Below are positions 1 through 13,200 of a stretch of DNA of 64,000 nt, one piece after another. The notes beneath the pieces are model-generated. The model had not been told where the DNA came from. It did no database searches and saw only the letters and a list, made by a program, of their open reading frames with translations. The position numbers and the translations under genes are program-made. Location of the stretch: the NCBI RefSeq assembly GCF_000003815.2, contig NC_049997.1, positions 11,367,888 through 11,431,887 on the forward strand, in the 5' to 3' direction. The stretch is from Branchiostoma floridae (taxonomy: Eukaryota > Chordata > Leptocardii > Amphioxiformes > Branchiostomatidae). Numbering within the stretch: the stretch's first letter is position 1; each line of letters opens with the position of its first letter.

Positions 1-163
1 TTTAGTTTTTTAAATTTTTAAAATTTAAAAAAGTAAATGTCTCTATGGATTATCCTCAACACTATAAATTTTTTTTAGTCTCAAACCTTAAACTTACACG
101 TACAGGAGATAGCTTAAGCCTCCCTGAATTGTGTAAAGTCTATTACAATAAAAATCACATAAA

Positions 164-396
164 GCTAGTTCACCTTTATCTGTGGGGTACCCTATAGGTC
201 CATATCTTTGTTTTTGGTACATGGTACCTAGCGATATCAAGTCAACGGATGGTGGGTTCAAACTGCAACATTTTGAAAATACTTACTAGTATGCAATTTA
301 AAACGCCCACCAACTTGATATCTCTAAATACCTTGTTTTTTAAAACAACTGATATAGGTTACCCCGCGGATAATGATGAACTACATGTAGCGTTAC
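164..396. repeat. Foldback MITE, family A (copy 1)
   Basis: This is a palindromic non-autonomous element. The left arm starts gctagttcacctttat and the right arm ends with the degenerate complement, gataatgatgaactacatgtagcgttac. An inner inverted pair (gatatcaagtcaac and caacttgatatc) makes the whole unit a hairpin. The same family recurs at 2931, 4013, 11411, 38262, 48431, 49211, 50621 and 53631. No coding capacity is seen. The target duplication is unclear. Confidence 0.75.
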
Positions 397-566
397 AGTA
401 TTTTACAAACATTTGACAAGATAAGAGACAGTCAGAGGGCAAGCAAGAGAGTATGTGCTTGTGTATCGTTGAAAAGTCTTGCAGCACACAGTGATTATGA
501 ATGAGGTCTGAGCAGGCTGTCCCTAATGCTACAAATTGGACTTAACATCTTTTTCTGATGTTGAAG
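397..566. other. Unassigned spacer
   Basis: I see no gene, RNA or recognisable repeat here. It ends in the left target duplication (tgttgaag, 559-566) of the hAT-like element that follows. Confidence 0.5.
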
Positions 567-831
567 CAGGGTTGTAGCCAGCACCCGTCCTTCCGTCCTT
601 TGACGGAATTTTGCAGCTGGGGACGGAAAAAAAAATTGCCCATTCAGTCCTCTGTGAGCAAAGTCTTTGAACGGTCAAAATGCAGGAAATAGCGTTTCAT
701 AGGGTCAGATTTTCAAAATTTTCCTTGGGAACATGCCCCTGGACCCGGGTCCCCCCTAGGAATGCTGCATCAAAGCCATTCAAAATTGAGGGGATGGAAA
801 ATGATTTCTGGCTGGCTTAGTAACAACCCTG
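567..831. mobile_element. hAT-like non-autonomous DNA transposon
   Basis: The ends are inverted repeats: cagggttgtagccagc on the left and gctggcttagtaacaaccctg on the right. They are flanked by an 8-bp target duplication with one mismatch, tgttgaag (559-566) and cgttgaag (832-839). CAGGG ends with an 8-bp duplication are typical of hAT elements. At 265 bp it encodes nothing. A partial second copy lies in the sialyltransferase gene at 16362. Confidence 0.75.
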
Positions 832-839
832 CGTTGAAG

Positions 840-1765
840 TATTCGTAGGCTAGGCGGAGATCAATCTGTTTTCACCAATCATAAATTGGTCAGTAAGTAA
901 CCGCTCCTAAAAGAGTGATTGTCGGATATACAGTGGCTGCCTCATGAAAATGGAATCTGTGGGTCAGATCAGGTCGTTTCTCTATGTCCAAAATTGGCAC
1001 AGATGCCCAAAATATACATTTTGTGGGGTTAAACAACAGCTTCAAGTTTGTAGATATACTGATGATGCTTGCAATACCAATTTTGTTGCTCAGCTCCTTA
1101 TGTATTTTGTTTACACAATCTATCATAAGAACTTAACTGTCAGTTTAGTGCATGTCCGTTCACTAAACGCCACTAAATATAGTATAGTGTTAATGTTATG
1201 AGGGTTTTGGACCACCCCCATGCAACTAGTGGTAGGGTCCGGTTGTTCATCATTATGGGTTCCATTTAGATGTTGCCAAATAGATTGTGCTCCTGACTAT
1301 GCGCTCACTGTCATCCTTGAGTCGTATATTTCTTTCTAACTCAGAATACCTACCATTTAAGCTTAAATAACAGCTTAGCTAGTTTGGGGCCCCCTAGCAG
1401 CTTTCCCTGGTACTGCAGCTGAACCTCAAGCCTGCTCATGATTTTTGGATATGTACATTGTAGATGCCCCATTAGTCTAACTTGCTCGATGATAATTTAT
1501 GGATTATTCTCCTGTCAATTTTGACAGATGAATGGGCAAATAGTTACTTAATGAGGTGGGTTTGGCGACCTGTTTGCCTGACCTGCACATGCCTTTAAAG
1601 GTTAAATCCCTCTCGTCTACTAATGCTCATTAGAGTCTCACGGGTGCAGCCTGCCACATGTAAGAGTCGGCCCCAGCAGATGCAGCTTTGTTAGTTGGAA
1701 TATCCGTCTCCTAGGAGGACTTCTGACCAGTGATGCAAGAGGTACCTCCTACCCCTCATGTATTT
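840..1765. other. Intergenic DNA without recognised content
   Basis: Only short open frames occur on both strands, with no family resemblance and no clear exon structure. Nothing can be supported here. Confidence 0.5.
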
Positions 1766-1990
1766 TGAATAAGCCTGAGGTGCGTCAAGCCCGAACATGC
1801 CCCTATAGGCTTGCCGCTGTCACTAGCCGAAGCTAGGTACTTATTGTCACCTGAGTCAAGTGAGGAAAGTTGTGTTAAGTGCCTTACCCAAGGGCACAAG
1901 ATCGGTGATCTGGCAGACAGGATTCGGACTCGGGACCTCTTGGGCCTGAGCCTAACGTGCTGCCAATTTGCCATGCAATCCCACAAATAG
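1766..1990 (-). mobile_element. tRNA-derived SINE
   Basis: Read on the minus strand, a tRNA-like head carries an A-box-like stretch (tggcaaattggcagcacg) and a B-box-like stretch (gagtccgaatcc). It is followed by a body with cttgtgcccttgggtaag. The head closely matches the plus-strand SINE at 28568, so they are one family. The exact ends were not fixed. Confidence 0.65.
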
Positions 1991-2930
1991 TAATTTAAAT
2001 GAGTCAAAACTATGTGGTCTGAGGAAGGTACATTTTCAGGTCAGACTGTCAGAGACTGTTATTGAAGCAAAGTACAGGACTGCCATGATTAATTACTTTG
2101 GGCAGTGACAACCTTACATAGAGGGATGGTAATATACATGATGTAAGGCCTGATGACATTAACATAATCTAATCAATTGGAGTAGGGCTATCCTACACTA
2201 CAATAGGGACGTCAGTCGTCAGTTGAGGCAGTTGGTTTTCTGTGTCAGGCCACAGGAGCTCTGTAAGGTAAGTGGTCATTGGAGTAAATTACATCATGCT
2301 TCGACTACAACTGTCAATCACTGTAATGAAGTGAAGTGCAAAACTATAGGTGCCGGAGACATGCCACCATTGATTTCATCATCTTGTAACACGACCTCAA
2401 ATAGGTCACAAATCAGTAACGGATAAAAGTGAACTAGCATTCGGAAGGGCTTGAATTACCCATTAACTGCAACCTGCAGTTTGCAAATTAATTTATGTAG
2501 AAGAAAAAATCAAGACCTTTTAACTTTGTATGCTACAAGTATTGAGGATTGATATCAATAATGATATTTTGGAGGAAAAAGAATAACAGAGCATCTAGAA
2601 CTGGTCTGAAAAATGCGTCATGGTTTTCATTATGACATGTTGCTTTTTAGTCCTTTGGGATATTTCGTAACCCCATATGAAGCCTCCTAATTTCATCCAA
2701 AAGGGTTGTACCATTGTCCAATGGAGCACATTACCACAATTGCCAGATGACATCAGTTGCAATTATGGAGTGGGCAGCAAGAATTTATGGGGTGATTAAA
2801 CAAGTAGGCTTAATGAACTAGTGTCTGTGAGTGTCTCATGAGGATTTGTACAGTACAATAATGATAATGTTGGGGGAATTACTTTCTTCATTGTCACTGT
2901 TTGAGCTTTTTTCCCCCTCAGGTACATTAT
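1991..2930. other. Intergenic DNA without recognised content
   Basis: There are only shadow-sized open frames and no repeat shared with the rest of the window. Nothing is supported. Confidence 0.45.
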
Positions 2931-3133
2931 GTAACGCTAGTTCACCTTTATTCGTGGGGGTAACCTTTATCCGTTGCATGGAAAATCGGAATATTAAGGG
3001 ATATCAAGTCAACAGACGGCTGTTTCAGACTGGAATGCGATGAAAATATTGAAATTTGAAACCAACTCCGTCGACAAAATACCCCGGTTTAAAACAATAG
3101 GTTACCTCGGGAATAAAGGTGAACTACCGTTAC
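2931..3133. repeat. Foldback MITE, family A (copy 2)
   Basis: The ends are gtaacgctagttcacctt on the left and aaggtgaactaccgttac on the right, with an internal palindrome around gatatcaagtcaacag. It belongs to the same family as the element at 164. It is non-coding. Confidence 0.8.
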
Positions 3134-4012
3134 ACTGTGGTTTTATTTCGAATTTGTGTTATTGAGTTGGTGAATATGGGGGTATTGTAATGTTATCCGT
3201 CGGTGTGTTTCATCGTCTGTCTGCCAGACTAAGGCAGAAATGGAGCAATAGGATACTTGGAGAGTTGGAGGTCAGTAGTTTCGGCTTTGAGCCAATGTTA
3301 TACACTGTGATGTGGGACGTATTGTGGTCTTGTGACCCCTGATTCCAACAATGTCAATGGTTGTTTTTTTACCACTGCATTATATTATATTACATTAGAT
3401 AAATGCGTACAGTTCAGTTGGGAAAATGATGTGCATCACCACTGTTATCATTGGTTATGAGACCGCTGTCTGAATTTTTGTGCCGCCAATGCAGCTGCAT
3501 ATTTCATGAACCTAATGTGATATCCGGGTGATAAAACTGTCTGTGTCTAATATGAAGAAATTAGATTTAATGATACACTCTAGAAAAAACAAAAACATGT
3601 TCTTAACCAGCGGAGAATTATCAGAGATATCTGAAAATGTAGAGACGTCTGTAAATTTGCTTCTACTCCCCTTAAAGTCTGATTTTTGCATCTTGATGTT
3701 GTGTTTTATTTGTTGCACATCCATTAATGCACAGATGAGCTAGTATATGCATTCATGAATAACTTAACAAGCTTGATCTTTACTTTGAAATTTATTCCGT
3801 ACAATGATCAAGATGATCATCCTTTGCAACAAAGCCTTTGTAATGTGACAGAATGATCATAGTATTCAAAATTTCATACACATGTTTTTGCATTTAGAGC
3901 ATCAGACTTAAGACTTGAATGGCAATATAGACAATATCTTCTGTGATGTCGATGTAGTGTAGTCTTATGGAGAAGTGAAATGAAAGGCTTGCAAATTTAA
4001 AAAAAAAGACAT
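3134..4012. other. Intergenic DNA without recognised content
   Basis: Overlapping ~70-codon frames occur on both strands around 3512-3743. They have no family resemblance or exon signals, so I treat them as chance. Nothing else is seen. Confidence 0.45.
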
Positions 4013-4231
4013 GTAACGCTAGTTTACCTTTATTCGCGGGGTAACCTTTATCCGTTGTATATAAAATCGTAGTATTTAGGGATATTGATTCTACAAACGG
4101 CTGTTTCAGACTGGAATGCTATAAAAAATATTGCAATTTCAAACCAACAACCGTCGACTAGATTCTCCTAAATATCTTGTTTAAAAAAACGGATATAGGT
4201 TACCAGGTGAATAAAGGTGAACTACTGTTAC
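4013..4231. repeat. Foldback MITE, family A (copy 3)
   Basis: The left end is gtaacgctagtttaccttt and the right end is aaaggtgaactactgttac. It shares the inner tccgttg and gatatag signatures with the other copies. Confidence 0.8.
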
Positions 4232-4359
4232 ATGAAATAGACCTTTTCATGGAGTGCAGCATGTTGGCATATGATCAAGCATGAAATCATGCTACTGGTA
4301 TGTCTTAAATATATAGGTAATTTTGTTACTAGACATCTAATTACCTGCATGTATGCAGG

Positions 4360-5000
4360 TATGGTTTTGATGCTGGTGGGAACTTTTCGGTAGCCGGGGA
4401 TGTAGGGCGCTGTATCTCGTGAACGGATGGTGCGAGCACGACGATTTTTGGTACCTGGGTTGGGGGTGGTAGCCTAACACTCAGGTTTGATTTTGGGCCT
4501 CCTGGCGTTTGAACTTGACATTGCAGGTGGCATTTTTGGTGTTTTTGGGGCACTTTTGGCGCTGTGTGTCCGGAACGATACGCGCGATTGCGACGATTTT
4601 TGGTGCATGGGTGGGGGGTTGTTGCCTGTTGCCTAGGATTGACTTTGGGCCTTGTCGCGTTTGAACTTGACCCGGCAGGTCGAATTTTGTGTCCGGGAGG
4701 GGTGTTTCCGGAGTTATATCTTCTGAACGGCTGGTGCTGGCGCGATGATATTTGGCACATGTGTCGGCGGTGGCTGAATAATGCTCAATTTTGATTTTGG
4801 CGCCCTTGGTGCTTGAACTTGACATTTTAGGTTACCTTTTGTGCGGGCACGGGGCGTGCGCTGTATCTCCGGAACGCAAGGTGCCATTGTGTTGCCATTT
4901 GGTACGTGAGTTGTTTGTGGTGTCCTGGTGGTCAGGTTTGATTTTGGGCCTCCTAGTGCTTGAACTTGATACTGTATAGGTTGACCCTGTTTTAGTGTGG
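4360..5000. repeat. Four degenerate tandem copies of a ~149-bp unit
   Basis: The landmark gtttgaacttgac or gcttgaacttga recurs near 4508, 4657, 4809 and 4955, a spacing of about 146-152 bp. Each unit also has a 'ctgtatctc-ggaacg' segment, a 'gatttttggtac' or 'gatatttggcac' segment, and 'tttgattttgggcctcc'. Long open frames on both strands here are by-products of this GC-rich repeat. Related single segments with gatatttgg follow the TG tracts at 54.2, 56.8 and 58.5 kb. Confidence 0.7.
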
Positions 5001-5261
5001 TTGGGGCATCCTCCCAATATCTGCTTGGTTTTAAAAACAGATTATGGTTGGGTGTAGAACCATCATCTGGTCTGGGCCACCTTCAATGTATCAGGTTACT
5101 TAGTGGCACTGACAGTTTGCCAGATGACGGGAGTGTGCCAGATTATATATCTGTTGGTCAGGTATAATTGGAGTTTGCTTATTACTCTTTGTGGTGTTTC
5201 TAGAGCTGTATAGTACTGAGTTTTAAGTTCCGGTACAAGTTCCTTTACCCTGTTGGCAATC

Positions 5262-5345
5262 ATGGTTGAACTTGAACTTAAACAGAAGAAGATGCAATTT
5301 TCTAATGTGGAGGAGAACTGTATAGAGTGTGGGCATAAGAGAAAG
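5262..5345 (+). CDS. Possible first coding exon, unknown product
   Basis: An ATG opens 28 codons ending in the ideal splice donor AAG|gtatgt. The peptide is charged and contains a CxxC (CIEC) followed by GHKRK, which could be half of a zinc-binding site. An in-frame stop lies upstream. No convincing downstream exon was found, so this may be chance. It is listed because the codons and the donor agree and no repeat covers it. Confidence 0.25.
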
Positions 5346-5349
5346 GTAT

Positions 5350-7064
5350 GTGTATGATTTGTCCTGTGTTTCTTTTTGTTTCTTTGGTAATGCCATTTCC
5401 ATACTGTATACAGGTAATTTGTTGTTTTGGGCTAGTCATATTCGCTTGGTTTTTGGGCCTGCTTAATCTATGGTACAGGCAGGGTTAAGTGGTGGAGGCT
5501 TAGCTTTGTTCTGTTTTAAATTCAGTATCGTTTGTTGCATTTTGTCGCGGCAAATATATGATGAAATTCCCCTTCTAAGCAACTGCTCATTGGTTTGCGG
5601 GGATGTTTGCTGGGTGTTTGCTTTGACTACAACAGCTTCTGAACTTTTCAAAGCTTCCATTGCCAGCAGCTTGCCATCTATAAATGGGATTGACAAGGAC
5701 ATTTTTCATAGTAAATTATGCTGTTAAATTTGGCTTAGATACTACAGGAGATTTAGGTTTGGGTTGGATGGATTGAATGAAAATATCATACCACCCTGGG
5801 GACTAACTGTTGCTGCTGCATGGGGGCTACCACTATTCATGTTGTCTAATTTCTATGGAACTACAGATAAAAGTATCATTGGTCAAATTATGCGAGTAAC
5901 ATTCCGATGTCAAGTGAATAACACCCCAGAAATAAATCTTTAATGAATATCATTGGAAGAACACAAACCAAGGAGACTTAGCAGCTGCATTAGGTCAGTA
6001 CATTGAAATAGGAAGATATTAGTATATCATGTGACAGAGTAACTACATGTGCATGGGCCATCTGAGACAAAAAAAGGTAGCGTCTCAACAACTTCAAAGT
6101 ACTGTGGTTGGTTACATTCTTAAGAAATCCAAAATAAGTAATGTTCATCCCTGTCCAAACTTACAAATTCAGAAAATGGAATTTCAGAGTCAGACTTTTG
6201 CATGGTGCACAACCAACACAGTAAAAAGCTCATTTTTCCAACCACGTACCACAGACAAAAAGGCAAAAATACACAATAGGTCTACAGAAACCCAATACAT
6301 TTCATGCAGGCCTGAGGTCTACGAACTCTTGTTTTCAGTTTTAATCATTTTAAGTTTAAAAAAAAACTACCAGTAGGTTTTTGAAAATGGCCTTATCAAC
6401 CCAACTTGCACATGCTATGCATTAGAAGATGATTTCATAAAGAATGATTAAAAAAAGACCCATTTTCATTCAGACATGTGTACATGACATGATAATTTAC
6501 ATTTAGTATACTAGACTGCCCAGTGCAACAATTTCACAGCCAATTTTGGACTGTACAAAAAAAAAAATATTTGCTAGGAAGTCTTTTTCAATTCTAAACC
6601 ATTACACATTTCCCATCTTTCAATATGGCCCATACTTTGCACGTCTTTTTACATAGGTCTTTGCAAAAGCCACTGCTCATATGAGATAGACATAATAAGA
6701 CAGGGATTCCGACATTCAGCACACTCCAGCACCTGCTAAGCTCGTTTCTTCCTGCGGCATCGCTAGTGAGGTGAAAACACGTCTGCTTATTAAAAACCAG
6801 CATGCTGTACTCGTTTGTCACAATTACATGAGCAGACGCATAACACCATGAAGCTCAGTCAGATTAACAACATTGTAGAATCATTATTTAGCTGACAACT
6901 GAAAGGCTTTTTATTAAGCTACAGCGCTGTGGCTTGGCCGTAGCTAATATTGGCAGTCAAAGTGTGCAAAATATGATTTAAGGGCTTGTTGCTGGTATGT
7001 TAACTGTTAACCGGTGAATGAGTTAGAATATTGATCTGTGTTTGTACCTACTTTGTTGCAACAG
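5350..7064. other. Intergenic DNA without recognised content
   Basis: Short open frames at 5463-5727, 6047-6376 and 6594-6821 show no domain. A fragment near 6310-6340 (ggtctacgaactcttg) recurs at 59.17 kb and marks a dispersed repeat. Confidence 0.4.
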
Positions 7065-7396
7065 CAGGGCTTGAAATAGTATTTTCTGCATACCTCCACT
7101 GGAGCAGGTAACATTGAAAATTACCTGCACCAGACAAATTTTACCTGCACCACTCTGAATAAGGAAGAATGGATCATACTAGAATTGTTCAGGAACCATT
7201 GCTACTTTTTCTTTTATACTTTATAGGTGGTAACAGTCAATGGAGCTAGTAACAGTTCATTCACACCTACACTATACATTTATGTATAAAACCCAGTACA
7301 TGGACCAGTGCAGGTTAGGTGCAGGTTGACACCAGAAATACCTGCACAGCTCCAGTTTTACTTGCACTAACCTGCATATGCATATTTTGAGCCCTG
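7065..7396. mobile_element. hAT-like MITE
   Basis: The terminal inverted repeats are cagggcttgaaata on the left and tattttgagccctg on the right. The interior is rich in 'acctgca' motifs. A portion of the same family, with gacaccagaaatacctgcac, lies at about 14300-14830, where it is split by another transposon. A clean 8-bp target duplication could not be read. Confidence 0.6.
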
Positions 7397-8424
7397 AACA
7401 GAGTGTTTTAATATTTTGGGCAGATGTGATATGTAGAATTTCATTTTTCGATGTTATGTAGGTTAAGCACACAGAAATATAACATTCATATTGTATATAC
7501 TTGACATCATTCCAGATCATAGACCAGAAAGTGAGTGCGTGTGAGTGATCTGTTCAGTCATCAGCAGAATTGTATGTGTCCACTTAGTTACCACAGTGCA
7601 TGTATGAATAAAAATTTGACCTACAAAAGGTGCGTTTTGCAATTCAACTATTTGCAATTCATCTTCCTTTTCTTTTAGACTTTAGTTTATGAAAGCATTA
7701 TATTGCTTTATGGTAGTGTGCATGGCATTGACAAAACGAGACTACCTGTAAATTTAAATGAGACTACCTGTAAATGTAATGAGTTTTGGTGCCTAAATTT
7801 CAGTGAAAAAATCAAGTGTTTGAAGCATCTTTGATTTCACAGATGAAACAACAGCAGCGAGACAATTAGTAGAAAAGCCTGATTTTGGGTCTAATTTTCA
7901 GTTTGCAATGTTAGAAGTCAGACTGTTACTTAGAATGCAGAACTTGAAACTACTGCAGGTATTTGAGATTCACAATATTACAATTTGTCTCTTCTTCATG
8001 ATTGGTGTACACTCACATCAATCCTGATTCTCTTGAGGGTTCCTTCAAATGGGGCTTAAAAGCCTCATCCATACGTAAATGCTCTTTGTGACGCCACATG
8101 TGCTAATATCTCACGGTCATCAAAATTGGGGTCATGTAGTTTTGAATTTAGAGTGTGGCAGAGAGCTTTTTGAAGGATCTGGTCAGCTTTTAAGTCTGTT
8201 GCAGAATTTTGGAGAGCTGAAAAAAGCTGCTTTGAACCAGGTTAAGTGTATATTGTAGTTAAGTGGTGAAAACCTAAAGCAGAATATTAATTTGTGTGAA
8301 CATAGGTCATACAACTAGAATCATGCTATTTTAGTTTCAGATATGTTGTACATTGGAATCATGCTATTCAGATATATGTACATTGTCCCGTATGTAGTAC
8401 TAAATCATACACCCCTGCCATCTT
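7397..8424. other. Intergenic DNA without recognised content
   Basis: No gene or clear repeat is seen. An upstream non-coding exon of the sialyltransferase could lie here or further left but cannot be identified. Confidence 0.4.
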
Positions 8425-10220
8425 AGCTTTCCCTAGCGCTGAATGACCTTTACACTGACACAGCTGTCCCTGCCATTTACAGTCTGTGGTTTACTCATAA
8501 ACTGTTGCAGGCTCTGAATGTCACATTGACATTGCTGTCCCTGGTGCTGAATAACATACAAATTGACAGTGCTGTCCTTGGTGCTGAAAAACACTCACAT
8601 TGACATTGCTGTCTTTGGTGCTGAATAACACTCACATGGTCATTGCTGTCCCTGGTGCTGAATAGCACTCACATGTAAATTGCCGTCCCTGGTGCTGAAT
8701 AGCACTCACATGGAAATTGCTGTCCCTGGTGCTGAATAACACTCACATTGACATTGCTGTCCTTGGTGCTGAATAACACTCACATTGGCATTGCTGTCCT
8801 TGTTGCTGAATAACACTCACATTGACATTGCTGTCTTTGGTGCTAAATAACACTCACATTGACGTTGCCGTCCTTGTTGCTGAATAACACTCACATTGAC
8901 GTTGCTGTCCCTGGTGCTGAATAAGACTCACACTGACATTGCTGTCACTGGTGCTGAATAAGACTCACATTGACATTGCTGTCCTTGGTGCTGAATAACA
9001 CTCACATTGACATTGCTGTCCCTGGTGCTGAATAAGACTCACACTGACATTGCTGTCACTGGTGCTGAATAAGACTCACATTGACATTGCTGTCCTTGGT
9101 GCTGAATAACACTCACATTGACATTACTGTCCCTGGTGCTAAATAAGACTCACATTGACATTGCTGTCCCTGGTGCTGAATAAGACTCACACTGACATTG
9201 CTGTCCCTGGTGCTGAATAAGACTCACATTGACATTGCTGTCCTTGGTGCTGAATAACACTCACATTGACATTGCTGTCCCTGGTGCTGAATAAGACTCA
9301 CATTGACATTGCTGTCCTTGGTGCTGAATAACACTCACATTGACATTGCTGTCCTTGGTGCTGAATAACACTCACATTGACATTGACATTGCTGTCCTTG
9401 GTGCTGAATAACACTAACACTGACATTGCTGTCACTGGTGCTGAATAACACTCACATGGACATTGTTGTCCTTGGTGCTGAATAACACTCACATTGACAT
9501 TGCTGTCCTTGCTACTGAATAACACTCACATTGACATTGCTGTCCTTGCTGCTGAATAACACTCACATGGATATTGCTGTCCTTGGTGCTGAAAGACATT
9601 CACACTGATATTGCTGGCACTGGTACTGAAAGGCACTCACATTGACATTGCTTTCTTTGGTGCCTAATAACTTTCATACTAATATTACTTTTATTGAAGC
9701 CTTGGTGATGAAGGACATTCACACTGACAGTGCTGTGTCTGGTGCTGAAAGACACAACCATCAACATTGCTGTCACTGCTGCTGAAAGACATTCAAACTG
9801 ACAGTGCTGTACCTAGTGGCATTGAAAGACAGTGACACTGACAGTGCTGTCCCCTTTGCTGAAAGACAGCATCACTAGTGTTGCTGTCCCAGGTGCATTC
9901 ACACTGATGTTGCTGTGTCTGGTTTTGAAAGATACACGCTGCTGTCACTGGTGCTGAAGACATTCACACTGACATTGCTGTTTCCTTTTGCTGAAAGACA
10001 TTTACACTGATGGTGCTGAATAAGATATTGACATTGCTGTTCCTGGTGTCTGGTACTTTAAGACATTCACACTAACAGTGCTGTCCCTGGTGCTGAAAGA
10101 CAATCACATTGACATTTCTGTCCTTGGTACTTAATGACATTCAGACAACATAGGTGTCCCTTAAAAAAGCAGGGGTGCCTATCACATCTGTCCCTGATGC
10201 TGAATAACATTCACACTAAC
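8425..10220. repeat. 37-bp minisatellite upstream of ST8Sia
   Basis: Dozens of copies of a 37-bp unit occur, with the core cattgctgtccttggtgctg followed by aataacactcaca. The copies are clean between about 8560 and 9600 and progressively degenerate on both sides. Because 37 is not a multiple of three, all frames are sampled. The 75-codon minus-strand open frame at 9298-9525 is an artefact of the repeat. The array ends about 35 bp before the acceptor of the first coding exon of the sialyltransferase. Confidence 0.9.
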
Positions 10221-10285
10221 TTCATCATAATAATTATTTTCTTTGATATTTCAGTGTTGAGAAGGCCCTGCCACTCAGCTCTCTG

Positions 10286-13200
10286 ATGAAGCGAAAGGTC
10301 ATTGCCCTAGGGGTCATCAACCTTGTTGTGATCGGCATCACATGGATGGAAGTGCGCCATGGCTGGTCCTCACACCCAACTGTCTTCAACGTCTCCTCAA
10401 ACAGGTTAGCTTGCTTCCAAAAATAGTTTCATCACGTTGGTAGATCAAAAGATATAGGGTTTTTCTTTTATATATAATTACACAACCAGATAATCTCACC
10501 TTTAATAGCTGACTTTTTGATGCCTCATAGATATCTTCTTCAGAGCTTCTAACTAGAGTTCAGCCGTATTTGGGATGGTTCTTGCCGCAAAAGCGCCACC
10601 TACATTGGCTACATATAGCGGCGAGAAGCAGAACTCCAGTTAGAAGCTCTGAAGAACATGTCTCACAGGTATTGAAACATCAGCTAAGGTGAGATTAACT
10701 GGTTGTGTAAAAGAAAACTCCTTAATCTTAAGTTAGCTTTTTCTTTTCAAAAAGAATTCGTAGTCTGCATTCATTTTCCATAGAGGGTAATCAACCATTT
10801 CAATTCTCTCATCTAGTAGTCATCCAATGTGCCTTAGGTCAGGAATAAGCTATCACAGATTTTTACTACTTCACTCTAACTAAGGGTGCAGTCACACAGC
10901 TTGTGCGATTGCCATACAATTTTGATGCAGTAGGATTTTCAAGCAGGCTGTGACAGAACTAACCACTGAGAAGGATTCAAGACACCCTTTTGTGTTGCAA
11001 GACAGCTGTACTCTGAAGGAAACATGTATGGCTGTCCCAAAAACACCTGAAGTTAGCAATCATATAACGACCGCACGACCTTTGTGACAGTGCCCTAAGT
11101 GACTAATTCATCACAGAATGTAACCAGTGCATTTTGCATAAAGGTTGATTGTTGCCTGAATTTACCATTAAGCATAGCAGGCCTTCCTAAATCTAGCATA
11201 ATATATAGCTTCCTACCTTCCTGAATTGAGCATAAAGTGTTATCTGAACCCCATATGGAGATCCCTATGAATTAGCCACCTCCCTGCCAAGATGCATGTA
11301 ACCTTCTGACACCAACTTGGTATTGGATACAGGGTTGAGTAATGGGCAAAATGATCCAAAGAGCTGTGCAAACTTTCTTAGACTAGATAAGCTATAATAG
11401 TATTCAAAGTGTTAATGCTAGTTCACCTTTATTCGTAGGGTAATCATTATCCCTTAATTTTAAGAACAATGTATTTAGGGGTATCAAGTCGACAGATGGT
11501 GGTTTCAAACTGCAATATTTTAAAGATATCACAATTTGAAACTACTGTCCATCGACTTGATATCTCTGGATACCCTGTTTAGCAGCACAACAGATATAGT
11601 TTACCCGGCTGATAAAGGTAAACAAACTTTATATCTGAATCAATGTGACATGCTTATATCTGAATGTCACACATCATAAGTGTTGTATCTGAATGTAACA
11701 CAGAATATACTTGAGACTCCTAAGAATTTCACATTTACGTCTCTCCAGAGCCCACAAATTCCCCTCCAGAAAAGAGAGACCAGACTCAGGAACACTGTTC
11801 ACCGACCGTGTGCAGCCGTGGTCCCTCCTTCCCTGGTTCCCAGCCAGACGAGAGGTCCACAATGAAGCCAAAGTCGTCAAACCTCCCAGTAAGAAGAAAC
11901 CCGTAAAGCACACTCCTGTGTTGGAAGCTTGTCATCCACAGAGTTTCGAAGACGACTTTCCCGGGTACGGATACAAAAAGTCAACGACAGAGGAAACTGA
12001 ATGGAAGTTCAACTACACCGCCATCGAAGAACTAAGGTTTGTCGCTGTTAAAAAAGCTAGCAACCATTTTTACATTTTTTTTCACTCTCCGGTCGTGCTA
12101 GTTACATTCTTCCCAGAAGGCTCTTACCTGTTCTGACAGGGGACCAAAAACTTTTGTCCTTGTCGTCTTAGACTGCATGGCTATAAAGGCCTTCTCAATA
12201 ATGTCTTAAACACCTGAATGTCCAAAGCGTGCATATCTCGGAACTTACAAATTTTGTATTGGTAGATGTCTTTTAATTCATCATTTTTTAAAACAATTTG
12301 GCATTATTGTGGGGCGCAGGCTGTATTATGAGAGTGTACGTTACATTTTTACTGGGGATGCTTGCCATGTAAGGTCAAAGTCTTGCAAACTGACTTTCTC
12401 TTTTCCTTCCCAAGGGAATCCCTTGAGAAGTGCTGCCGTGTTCGAGACCTCTTCATTGCAACTAGGCAGAATGTCCCCAAGGGCTCTCTGCTTAGATTCG
12501 ATGGGGACAAGTCTGTGCTGAAGATCACCCACAGAACAACTGGCTTACTCCCGCAGGTAAGCAGTTTGGGGCTTTGAACAGTAACATCTATTATCATAAT
12601 ATATAATAAAGATGGCGGCGCATGTTCAATTTTGCCCGTTCAGTCGTATATCCGGGCTATTATGCAACGGTTCTTCACACTTTTGCAAGAGTTGTTGGTA
12701 AGGAACAGAAATTTAAGATTCATGTTGAATCATGCTCGTCTTGTGCCGTGAGCACGTGTGATTATTATCTACAAATCTGGCGATAAATGTGACAGTGTGT
12801 TCGTCCCATGACGAGCTCGCCTGCCTCAAAAAAGAATTGAAAACTTTTGGCCTTGTTTTCTTCGAATGCAGCGTTATCGAAGCCTTTTTAAAAATGTGTT
12901 GAACACGTGGATGTCTGAAGTGTGCATACCTCGGAACTTACTGTTGTTGCACTAGTAGATCTCCTCAAATTCATCGCTGATTTATTTGGCGGTATTGTGA
13001 TTAGTGCCGGTATTAAGATAATAGATATTAACTGTTGATGACAGTTCGTCTGCTCCACCTCACACGAGGCTGAACGATGATGATGATGATGAACTGTTGA
13101 TGATGTGTAGCAAATATTACACTGCAATGTTCAGTTTCTTGAATCATACTTGTGTTTGTACAAGTTATATCTGTATCCAATAACAATATGATGTTGAGTA

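Noticed and set aside
4341-5017. Overlapping open frames on both strands, 60-139 codons
   Set aside because: They lie in the GC-rich four-copy tandem repeat and open in several frames at once, as expected of repeat composition.
9298-9525. Minus-strand open frame with a repeated peptide (VIQHQGQQC...)
   Set aside because: It is a translation of the 37-bp minisatellite; the period is not a multiple of three and no gene signals are present.
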